Shown piece by piece: positions 7,517 to 14,880 of a stretch of 40,333 nt of DNA. The stretch comes from Lachnospiraceae bacterium (lineage in GTDB: Bacteria > Bacillota > Clostridia > Lachnospirales > Lachnospiraceae), in contig JAILLI010000036.1 of the NCBI GenBank assembly GCA_024693225.1, positions 1 through 40,333 of the forward strand, in the 5' to 3' direction. How positions within the stretch are numbered: the first letter of the stretch is position 1; each line of letters begins with the position of its first letter. Made by a program: the position numbers and the translations under genes. The notes beneath the pieces were generated by a model. That model saw only the letters and a program-made list of their open reading frames with translations, did no database searches and had not been told where the DNA came from.

Positions 7517-8479
7517 ATGGCAGGTATCAGGGACATAGCCCGGAGGGCGGGAGTATCCATATCCACCGTATCAAATGTTCTTCACAACAAAAAGAGTGCT
7601 TCGGATGCCACAAGGGAAAAGATCCTTGAGATCGCGGCTGAGCTCGGCTATGAGATCCCGTCGGTAAAAAAGAAGAGCACGTTGACGGTCATATGCAACA
7701 TAAGTGATTTTGATGCCCTGTACTACCTTGACATCCTGCACGGCATCAGTGATTTCCTCAATTCAAAAGGCTACAGCATGCTTATATGTACGGGTGAGAA
7801 TTTTACGCGTTATTCGGATCCTGAGGTAGTATGCGGATGTATAGTCAACGATGTAAAAACGAAAGATGCCGATATAGAGAGTGTGGCAAAAAAGGGGATC
7901 CCCGTCATAGTACTTGACAGAGAGATAGAATGCAGGGGGGTCAAAAGCATAGTCGTGAATAATTACGCGGCGGAAAAACAGCTCATAGACGGATTGATAG
8001 AGGCCGGTTATGAGAAGTTCGCCTTTCTTGCCGGACTTAACACCGCTGACAATAAGGACAGGTATGCAGCTTTTCGTGATTCTCTGAAAGAACATGATAT
8101 ACCCTTTTCCCGTACGGATTATCATGAGGGTGACTGGCGCGAGAAGTCAGGCGCACAGGCTGCCCGTATACTTATGCTGTCAGAGGATATGCCGCAGATC
8201 CTTGTCTGTGCAAATGACATGATGGCTTTGGGAGCCATCAGGATGTTCAAGCAGAACGGCCTTAAGGTACCCGATGATATAGCTGTGGCCGGATTTGATG
8301 ATATAATCGTATCCCGTTATACGGAGCTTACCACTGTGACGGTACCCGATTATGAGAGGGGTTACCTTGCCGCCCAGGCCCTTGTGGGGATACTTGAGGA
8401 AAAGGGAGATTACGACACGGTGCGTATAGGCGCAAGGGTCAAATGGAGAAAGACAACAAAGGATTTTCGTAAAATATAA
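7517..8479 (+). CDS. LacI-family transcriptional regulator
   Basis: The 320-residue protein has an N-terminal LacI helix-turn-helix (IRDIARRAGVSISTVSNVL, residues 4-22) with the hinge region following, then a periplasmic-binding-protein-like effector domain (about 57-310) with the typical FLAG and ANDMMALGA segments. Proteins of this family usually bind operators of sugar genes and respond to a sugar or sugar phosphate. Its position between the divergent GH13_31 gene and the ABC transporter and GH65 operon suggests it controls this locus. The start at 7517 was chosen because AAGGAGAAAG precedes it; earlier in-frame starts have no ribosome site and would add a stretch unlike the family. A TACAAT -10 element at 7471-7476 with a poor -35 may be its promoter. 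Confidence 0.92.
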   Translation: MAGIRDIARRAGVSISTVSNVLHNKKSASDATREKILEIAAELGYEIPSVKKKSTLTVICNISDFDALYYLDILHGISDFLNSKGYSMLICTGENFTRYSDPEVVCGCIVNDVKTKDADIESVAKKGIPVIVLDREIECRGVKSIVVNNYAAEKQLIDGLIEAGYEKFAFLAGLNTADNKDRYAAFRDSLKEHDIPFSRTDYHEGDWREKSGAQAARILMLSEDMPQILVCANDMMALGAIRMFKQNGLKVPDDIAVAGFDDIIVSRYTELTTVTVPDYERGYLAAQALVGILEEKGDYDTVRIGARVKWRKTTKDFRKI

Positions 8480-8494
8480 GTAAAACATCCGTAG

Positions 8495-8527
8495 ATTTTA
8501 CTAAAATAATCGATATTTTACTAAAAT
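8495..8527. repeat. Pair of 13-bp palindromes 20 bp apart
   Basis: ATTTTACTAAAAT occurs at 8495-8507 and again at 8515-8527. Each copy is itself a perfect palindrome around the central C. The start-to-start distance of 20 bp is about two helical turns, which suits side-by-side binding of two protein dimers. They lie between the lacI stop codon and its terminator, about 80-110 bp upstream of the -35 element of the transporter promoter. Confidence 0.5.
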
Positions 8528-8530
8528 CAA

Positions 8531-8572
8531 AGCACGAATCGGTCAATGACCATAAAGATTCGTGCTTTTTTT
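8531..8572 (+). terminator. Terminator of the LacI-family gene
   Basis: AGCACGAATC (8531-8540) pairs with GATTCGTGCT (8557-8566) and is followed by a T run. This separates the regulator gene from the transporter operon. Confidence 0.9.
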
Positions 8573-8602
8573 ATTACTTTTCAACAAAAAATTAGGCTGC
8601 CC

Positions 8603-8637
8603 TTGAGTTTTGAATAGTGAACATTTCATAATGAAAT
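8603..8637 (+). promoter_or_regulatory. Promoter and palindrome of the alpha-glucoside operon
   Basis: TTGAGT (8603-8608) and CATAAT (8627-8632) are 18 bases apart; TCATAA with a 17-base spacer is the alternative reading. The palindrome ATTTCAT-A-ATGAAAT (8623-8637) covers the -10 region and is a likely operator. The predicted leader before the binding-protein gene is about 60 nt and carries a clear AAAGGAGG. Confidence 0.5.
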
Positions 8638-8697
8638 CACAAAAACATGTACCCCGTTTGTATGTTTTGACAGGCGGGACAATAAAGGAGGAAACAT

Positions 8698-10023
8698 ATG
8701 AAGAAGAGAGTTTTTGCTATCTTACTTGCAGCTGCAACGGTTCTTGGCGGCTGTGCAGCACCTGCTCCGGCAGATGCAGCAGCACCCGCAGCAGACACGG
8801 CAGATGCAGCGGCTCCGGCCCAGACACCCGAAGGCGGTATCAGACTTGTAAACAACAAGGTAGAGGTTGATGAAGGACTTAAGAAGCTTGCCAAGGCTTA
8901 TGAAGAGAAGACAGGGGTTCCCGTAGTCATCGAATCACTCGGCGGCGGTATCGACACACAGGCAACACTTAAAGGATATTACCAGGCAGACAACATGCCC
9001 GATATCTTCGTATTTGAAGGCGATATCCATTATCCCACATGGGAAGGCCTCCTTGCAGATCTGTCCGGTGAAAGCTGGGTTGAAGATACCGAGGCTGAAT
9101 ATGTAAGAGACGGTGCTGTTTACGGCTTCCCCACAACAACAGAGGCTATAGGCCTTGCATATAACGCAGACATCCTTGCAAAGGCTGGCGTTGATCCCAA
9201 GTCGATCACAGGTCCCGAGAGCATGAAAGCAGCATTTGAGACGATCGACTCCAAGAAAGAAGAGCTCGGACTTACATCCGTTCTCGGTTACTACACAGAG
9301 TCTTCACAGCTCTGGTGGTCACCCGGTCAGCACGTATTCGGAACATATTTTGACAGCGGACTTAAGAGAGACGATACAACCTATATCGATATGTTCAAGG
9401 ATGGCGGAAAGCTCGACATGGAACGTGCTACTCCCTGGGCTGAGATGGTTGCGCTCTTCAACCAGTATACAGACCCTGCAGGTGTTTCGGGAACATATGA
9501 CCAGCAGGTTCTGGGCTTCGCATCAGGCAAATATGCTTTCGTTACACAGGGTTCATGGATAGGCGCCACCCTTATGAACGATGACAAGGATGCATATGCA
9601 CAGGCAGGCAATTTTGAGATCGGTATGATCCCTTACGCATTCATCGAAGGACAGGATACCATCCTTACGAATTCACCCAACTGGTGGGGCGTATACAAGG
9701 ACGGCAACGTAGAAGAAGCCAAGAAGTTCCTTGCATGGTGCGCAGCAGATGACGGCGGTCAGGAGATACTTGCAAAAGACTGCGGATTTATCTCACCCTA
9801 TGCTTCAAACACACATGCACCGGATGATCCTTTCGCAAAGACCATAGCCGAGTATACGGCAGCAGGTAAGACATCTTCATGGCATTGGCTTTCAATGAAG
9901 GAAGGTATCGGACAGAATGCTACAGGTGTTGTTTTCCAGGATTTCGCAATGGGTAACTTCCCGGATGCAAAGACGTTCCTTGACACACTTCAGCAGGTAT
10001 GTAGCAACTATTATGCAAACTAG
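8698..10023 (+). CDS. ABC transporter sugar-binding lipoprotein
   Basis: The 441-residue protein starts with a lipoprotein signal peptide whose lipobox LGGC places the acylated Cys at residue 19. An Ala/Pro-rich linker (about 20-42) leads into a family 1 extracellular solute-binding domain. It should capture an oligosaccharide outside the membrane and hand it to the permeases encoded at 12944-14877. Aromatic-rich stretches (SSQLWWSPGQH, NWWGVYKDG, SSWHWLS) fit a sugar-binding cleft. Downstream GH65 and amylosucrase-like genes suggest an alpha-glucoside ligand such as a disaccharide or short malto/isomalto-oligosaccharide, which is inference. AAAGGAGG lies seven bases before the ATG. It is the first gene of the operon, with an operator-like palindrome at its promoter. 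Confidence 0.93.
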   Translation: MKKRVFAILLAAATVLGGCAAPAPADAAAPAADTADAAAPAQTPEGGIRLVNNKVEVDEGLKKLAKAYEEKTGVPVVIESLGGGIDTQATLKGYYQADNMPDIFVFEGDIHYPTWEGLLADLSGESWVEDTEAEYVRDGAVYGFPTTTEAIGLAYNADILAKAGVDPKSITGPESMKAAFETIDSKKEELGLTSVLGYYTESSQLWWSPGQHVFGTYFDSGLKRDDTTYIDMFKDGGKLDMERATPWAEMVALFNQYTDPAGVSGTYDQQVLGFASGKYAFVTQGSWIGATLMNDDKDAYAQAGNFEIGMIPYAFIEGQDTILTNSPNWWGVYKDGNVEEAKKFLAWCAADDGGQEILAKDCGFISPYASNTHAPDDPFAKTIAEYTAAGKTSSWHWLSMKEGIGQNATGVVFQDFAMGNFPDAKTFLDTLQQVCSNYYAN

Positions 10024-10024
10024 T

Positions 10025-12301
10025 ATGAAGATAACTCGAAAAGAGAATTATGAACCGAAGGAGTTAAACCTCCATGAAACGCTGTTTTGCAGCGCGAACG
10101 GTTACATCGGGATTCGCGGCACGCTTGAAGAAGGCGTGCCCGAACACTTCCCGACAATGCGTGGACAGTATCTGGCCGGGGCTTATGAGATCATACCCAT
10201 GAAGCAGGCGGAAAGCCTTTGCAACCTGGTAGAGAAGAAGCAGACCATGCTGAACATCTGTGATACACAGACCATAAGGCTGACCGTGAACGGGCAGGAG
10301 ATCGATCCTTTCTCCTGTAAGGTGACAGATGCCGAACGTGTCCTTGATATGGGCGAAGGTTACACGGAACGTTTAACGCACTACAGCTTAAGCTCAGGAG
10401 GCCAACTTGCCGTCCGTATCCGCCGTATGGCACATTTTGCCATAAAGGAACTCTTTACCATAGAGTATGAGATAGAAGCGATAGATTTTACAGGCGAAGC
10501 AGTGTTTGATTCCTGGCACACTCCCGAGGTGGCAAATTATTCTGACCCCGATGACCCCAGACTTGCAGATGAGAGTCCCTGCTATCTTACAAGGCAGGAA
10601 CTTGCCTATAAAGGGTCCATGTCGTATTCGGTTACAAAAACGAAAGAAAGTGGTGTCGTTATCGCGGCAGCGACCGAGCACATCATAGCTGCCGATGATA
10701 AAGCCGAGAGCATGATACGGGAGGAAGGCGGCAGTCTTATAACCAGGATAAGGATCCCCCTCCGTAAGGGAAGGAAAGTGACCCTGCTGAAGTATGCGGC
10801 TTTTTCTGACAGCATCCGGGAAAAGGAGCCCAGACAAAAGGTCACGGGCCTTCTTTCGCGCGTGACGGTCATATCCATCAAACAGCTTTATGATGAGCAG
10901 AAAGCTTATCTGTCAAAGTTCTGGGAAAGATCCCGTATGAGCATAGATGGTGATAAGGAACTGGAAGACGCGGTATGCTTCAACATGTACCAGCTTCTGT
11001 GCGCAGCCCCGCGTGATCCTCATTCGGGGATGGCTGCAAAGGGGCTTTCGGGCGAAGGATATGAAGGACATTTCTTCTGGGATACGGAAATGTATGTCGT
11101 GCCTTTCTTTATCCTTACGGATCCGGCACTGGCAAAGAACATACTGGCCTACAGATATTCAACCCTTCCTGCGGCCAGGGAGAATGCGGCATTGGTAGGT
11201 CATAAAAAGGGAGCCCTTTATCCCTGGAGGACCATCACGGGAGTGGAGTGCTCAGGATATTTCCCCAGCGGGACCGCAGCCTATCATATAAACGGTGCCA
11301 TAAGCTATGCCGTCATCTCTTATCATCAGGCTACCGGGGATGATGAATTCCTGCTGACCATGGGACTTGAGATGCTGATCGAAACGGCAAGGCTCTGGCT
11401 GGATACGGGTGTATATGACAGGAAAGGGAGATTTAACATATTTGAAGTGACCGGACCCGATGAATATACCTGTATGGTCAACAATAATTACTATACCAAC
11501 GCATCGGCAGCTTATAACCTCAGATGTGCCGCAGATCTCTATGAGAAGTACAGAGACAGGACCGAAGTTATTAAGCTTACAAAAGATCTGGGCATCACGG
11601 ATCTCGAGATAGATGCTATGAAGAAGGCTGCGGATGCCATGTATCTTCCATATGATGAAGATTACGGTATCAATCCCCAGGATGATGCTTTTCTTGATAA
11701 GCCTGTATGGGATCTTGCATCGACACCCAAAGAGGATTTCCCTCTGCTGCTGCATTATCATCCCCTTCATCTGTACAGATATCAGGTGTGCAAACAGGCG
11801 GATACGGTACTGGCACACTTCCTCTTTCCGGATCTTGCATCCAGAGAAACGATGGAAAAGAGCTTCAGGTATTATGAGAAGATAACAACCCATGATTCGT
11901 CCCTGTCAACCTGTGTTTTCTCAATGACGGCTTCCATGCTGGGACTTCATGATGAAGCGCTTTCATATTTCGGGGACAGCGCCAAGCTTGATCTTCTGAA
12001 CCGGCATGAGAATACAAAGGATGGAGTCCATACGGCCAATATGGGTGGCTGCTATATGGCCATAGTAAACGGCTTTGCAGGACTTAGGATAAGAAAGGAC
12101 GGACTTCATATAAGCCCCTTCCTTCCGAAAGGCCTTAGGAGCTATTCCTTCCCCTTCTCTTACATGGGAAGAAAGCTTAAGCTTTCGGTCGATGAAGATA
12201 AGGCGGTAATGGAACTTACCGAAGGAGAGGGATGTGCTTTTAAGTTCTTCGATAAGGAAGAGATGATCGGAAAGGAGAAGCCATGGACACACGGGCTGTG
12301 A
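10025..12301 (+). CDS. GH65 disaccharide phosphorylase
   Basis: The 758-residue cytoplasmic enzyme belongs to glycoside hydrolase family 65, which cleaves an alpha-linked glucose disaccharide with phosphate to give beta-glucose 1-phosphate plus glucose or another acceptor. The general acid is E480 in EVTGPDEY. The family segments GHFFWDTEMYV (about 348-358) and YPWRTITGVEC (about 399-409) are present. The segment after it, with YFPSGTAAYHIN, resembles the trehalose/kojibiose/nigerose group more than classical maltose phosphorylase as far as I recall those sequences; the substrate is therefore left open. The start at 10025 lies one base after the upstream stop; an ATG at 10013 is an alternative, and neither has a strong ribosome site, suggesting translational coupling. 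It overlaps pgmB by 19 bases, and pgmB uses its product. Confidence 0.9.
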   Translation: MKITRKENYEPKELNLHETLFCSANGYIGIRGTLEEGVPEHFPTMRGQYLAGAYEIIPMKQAESLCNLVEKKQTMLNICDTQTIRLTVNGQEIDPFSCKVTDAERVLDMGEGYTERLTHYSLSSGGQLAVRIRRMAHFAIKELFTIEYEIEAIDFTGEAVFDSWHTPEVANYSDPDDPRLADESPCYLTRQELAYKGSMSYSVTKTKESGVVIAAATEHIIAADDKAESMIREEGGSLITRIRIPLRKGRKVTLLKYAAFSDSIREKEPRQKVTGLLSRVTVISIKQLYDEQKAYLSKFWERSRMSIDGDKELEDAVCFNMYQLLCAAPRDPHSGMAAKGLSGEGYEGHFFWDTEMYVVPFFILTDPALAKNILAYRYSTLPAARENAALVGHKKGALYPWRTITGVECSGYFPSGTAAYHINGAISYAVISYHQATGDDEFLLTMGLEMLIETARLWLDTGVYDRKGRFNIFEVTGPDEYTCMVNNNYYTNASAAYNLRCAADLYEKYRDRTEVIKLTKDLGITDLEIDAMKKAADAMYLPYDEDYGINPQDDAFLDKPVWDLASTPKEDFPLLLHYHPLHLYRYQVCKQADTVLAHFLFPDLASRETMEKSFRYYEKITTHDSSLSTCVFSMTASMLGLHDEALSYFGDSAKLDLLNRHENTKDGVHTANMGGCYMAIVNGFAGLRIRKDGLHISPFLPKGLRSYSFPFSYMGRKLKLSVDEDKAVMELTEGEGCAFKFFDKEEMIGKEKPWTHGL

Positions 12302-12939
12302 TCTTTGATCTGGACGGTGTGCTCGTTCATACCGACAGGTTTCATTATCTGGCCTGGAAGAAGTTAAGTGACAGGCTGGGAATATACTTTGACGAGAAGA
12401 TAAACGAAAGACTTAGGGGTGTCTCACGAAGCGAGAGCCTTGAGATAATCCTTGAACGCTGGGAGGGAGAGCCATTTTCGGAAAGGGAGAAGAAGGAGAT
12501 GGCTGACCGGAAGAATGAGACCTACAGGGAGTTTCTGGCCCAAATGAAGCCGGAGGACGTATCGGAAGATGTAAGAGAAACTCTTAAGGCTCTTAAGGAG
12601 AGAGGATACCATCTGGCAGTCGGATCATCCAGTAAGAACACAAAGTTCATACTGGAGAGGACCGATCTTGGCGGATACTTTGAAGCGGTATCTGATGGCA
12701 CTATGATAAAAAAGACAAAGCCGGATCCGGAAGTCTTTCTCCTTGCGGCAAAGATGCTGGGTATTCCACCAGAAAACTGCCTTGTCGTTGAAGACGCCGA
12801 TGCAGGTATACAGGCTGCAAAGGCAGGAGGGATGCGATCCGCCGCCATAGGGTCGGCTGTTAATTCCGGCGCCGATCATATTCTGGACCGGATTTCGGAT
12901 CTGTTGGATATATGTTTGACTAATGAGGAAACGGGGTGA
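12283..12939 (+). CDS. pgmB: Beta-phosphoglucomutase
   Basis: The 218-residue HAD-superfamily enzyme converts beta-glucose 1-phosphate to glucose 6-phosphate through beta-glucose 1,6-bisphosphate. The core motif FDLDGV gives the nucleophile D9 and acid/base D11. The substrate-binding segment LRGVSRSESLEII (about 45-57) is characteristic of beta-phosphoglucomutases. GSSSKNTKF (about 113-121), KTKPDPEVF (about 143) and VVEDADAGIQAA provide the remaining HAD motifs. The overlap with the GH65 gene and shared direction support a phosphorolysis route in which the glucosyl unit enters glycolysis without ATP use. AAAGGAG lies upstream inside the GH65 gene. Confidence 0.93.
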   Translation: MDTRAVIFDLDGVLVHTDRFHYLAWKKLSDRLGIYFDEKINERLRGVSRSESLEIILERWEGEPFSEREKKEMADRKNETYREFLAQMKPEDVSEDVRETLKALKERGYHLAVGSSSKNTKFILERTDLGGYFEAVSDGTMIKKTKPDPEVFLLAAKMLGIPPENCLVVEDADAGIQAAKAGGMRSAAIGSAVNSGADHILDRISDLLDICLTNEETG

Positions 12940-12943
12940 TCTG

Positions 12944-13990
12944 ATGGAAGTTAGTGTTAAGAGATTTATGTCATTGACGGTAATGGCACTGGGAGTGATA
13001 GGAGTTGTGGTATCTCTTGTCATGGCCTTTGCCGGAAGCGGGGATTCGATCCGGGGGATGATGCTTGTACTGGGAATAGTCCTTTTCTTTGTGGGGCTGT
13101 ATATCTTTCCTACGCTGAAGCACCATAGGAGCATAGTGTATGTTATATTCTTATTTCCGCTCCTGTTCACATTTGCGGTAACGGTCATAATCCCGCTTGT
13201 CCTCGGTATCTGTTATTCCTTTACCGACTGGACGGGAATAAGATTTAATAATGTGATCGGTTTCGGTAATTACACGACTATGTTCAGCGATCCTGCTTTT
13301 ATATGGTCCATACTGATCACTTTCATTTTTGTTGTTCTTAATATGGTTCTTATCAATCTGGTGGGCTTTCTGCTGGCGCTGCTGTGTACATCGGGCCTTA
13401 AAGGCGGCGGCTTTTTCAGGGCTTCGTATTTCCTCCCCAACCTGATCGGCGGTATCGTTCTCGGTTATATCTGGCAGTTCGTTTTCAACAACGTTCTTAT
13501 AAGCATGACCGGAAATATCTCATGGCTTGCCCAGTCGAAAACGGCTCTCTTTGCCATAGTCATCGTTTATATATGGCAGTATGCGGGTTATATCATGCTG
13601 ATCTACATCACGGGTCTTACACAGATACCGGGAGAGGTTCTTGAAGCTGCCAAGATAGACGGAGCCAACTCCAGCCAGACCCTTTTTAAGATCAAGATAC
13701 CCATGATAGCATCGACTATCACGATATGTACTTTCCTTACGCTTACAAGTGCCTTCAAACAATTTGATGTAAATATGGCCCTGACAAACGGCGCCGGTTC
13801 GGTTCCAAATTTCATGGGCAACTATCTTTCGAACGGAACACAGATGCTGGCACTTAATATTTACAACACTGCGATATCCAAGAACAATTATGCACTGGGT
13901 CAGGCAAAGGCAGTATTCTTCTTTATCATACTTGCCATCGTATCCCTTATCCAGGTCCGTATTTCCAATAAGAAGGAGGTGGAACTGTAA
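12944..13990 (+). CDS. Carbohydrate ABC transporter permease (MalF-like)
   Basis: The 348-residue integral membrane protein is the first of two permeases. Two hydrophobic segments near the N-terminus (about 10-50) precede the usual six-helix core that starts with a segment like YVIFLFPLLFTFAVTVIIPLV in type. The cytoplasmic EAA loop, GEVLEAAKIDGANSSQTLFKIKIPM (about 226-250) in abbreviated form EAAKIDGA, contacts the ATPase subunit. Family members lead the sugar released by the binding protein through the membrane. The start at 12944 was chosen over 12923 because GGGGTGAT lies at workable spacing and the earlier site overlaps pgmB. It overlaps the next permease gene by one base (TAATG), indicating coupled translation. 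Confidence 0.92.
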   Translation: MEVSVKRFMSLTVMALGVIGVVVSLVMAFAGSGDSIRGMMLVLGIVLFFVGLYIFPTLKHHRSIVYVIFLFPLLFTFAVTVIIPLVLGICYSFTDWTGIRFNNVIGFGNYTTMFSDPAFIWSILITFIFVVLNMVLINLVGFLLALLCTSGLKGGGFFRASYFLPNLIGGIVLGYIWQFVFNNVLISMTGNISWLAQSKTALFAIVIVYIWQYAGYIMLIYITGLTQIPGEVLEAAKIDGANSSQTLFKIKIPMIASTITICTFLTLTSAFKQFDVNMALTNGAGSVPNFMGNYLSNGTQMLALNIYNTAISKNNYALGQAKAVFFFIILAIVSLIQVRISNKKEVEL

Positions 13991-14877
13991 TGGGTGAAGG
14001 AAGACAGGTAGGAAAAGAAGCAAAGGCCCGAGCGGTCATATGTACCGTAGTCGGAATAGTTATAGCTGTATATATTCTGTTCCCTTTTTATCTGGTCGTG
14101 CTCAATGCATTTAAGAACCAGGCTTCTATAGTGGCAAGCCCGGTAAGCTTTCTTGGAACATCATTTGCACAGCTTAAGACCAATCTTTCATCGGTCGTGA
14201 ACAATACGAACTTTAATTTCTGGTATGCATTCGGGACATCTGCCATAATCACAGTCATCTCACTGGTCCTTCTTGCCATCCTCGGGGCCATGGCAGCATG
14301 GGTCATTAGCCGTAACAACAGGAAGAAATGGTCGATCGCCATTTATATGACCTTTATAGCGTCGATGATCATACCTTTTCAGGTAGTAATGCTGCCCCTG
14401 ATCTCGACCTTCCGTGATGTGGGGAAGTTTGTCGGGATCGATATGCTCCAGTCCGTATCCGGTATCGTTTTTGCATACTGCGGTTTCGGCGGGGCCATGA
14501 CGGTCTTTATACTTGCGGGCTTTATAAAGGGTGTTCCCTATGATCTTGAGGAAGCTGCCGCAATAGACGGCTGTTCTCCGGAAGGGACCTTCTTTAGGGT
14601 CATACTGCCGCTCTTAAAGCCGGTCATAACAACAGTCACCATCTTGAACGGTATGTGGATATGGAACGATTACCTTCTGCCTTCACTGATGCTGGGTCAG
14701 CATGGAAGGGTAAAGACGCTGCCCGTTGCCGTTCAGGCATTTGTAGGATCATATGTAAAACAGTGGGACCTGATACTGACTGCGGCACTTCTTGCGATAC
14801 TGCCGATGATCATCATATTCCTGATCGCCCAGAAACAGATCATGAAGGGAATGATTGAAGGTGCAGTCAAGGGGTGA
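13990..14877 (+). CDS. Carbohydrate ABC transporter permease (MalG-like)
   Basis: This 295-residue protein with six predicted membrane helices is the partner permease. The first helix is at about 14-35, followed by the extracytoplasmic loop starting LNAFKNQ. The EAA loop reads YDLEEAAAIDGCSPEGTFF (about 181-199). Together with the preceding permease it should form the heterodimeric channel. No nucleotide-binding subunit is encoded in the locus, so the pair probably uses a shared MsmX/MsmK-type ATPase encoded elsewhere, as is common in Firmicutes; that is inference. The GH13_4 gene begins three bases after its stop codon. Confidence 0.92.
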   Translation: MGEGRQVGKEAKARAVICTVVGIVIAVYILFPFYLVVLNAFKNQASIVASPVSFLGTSFAQLKTNLSSVVNNTNFNFWYAFGTSAIITVISLVLLAILGAMAAWVISRNNRKKWSIAIYMTFIASMIIPFQVVMLPLISTFRDVGKFVGIDMLQSVSGIVFAYCGFGGAMTVFILAGFIKGVPYDLEEAAAIDGCSPEGTFFRVILPLLKPVITTVTILNGMWIWNDYLLPSLMLGQHGRVKTLPVAVQAFVGSYVKQWDLILTAALLAILPMIIIFLIAQKQIMKGMIEGAVKG

Positions 14878-14880
14878 GAA

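Noticed and set aside
11252-11893. 213-codon open frame on the minus strand
   Set aside because: It is fully antisense to the GH65 catalytic region, with no start signals.
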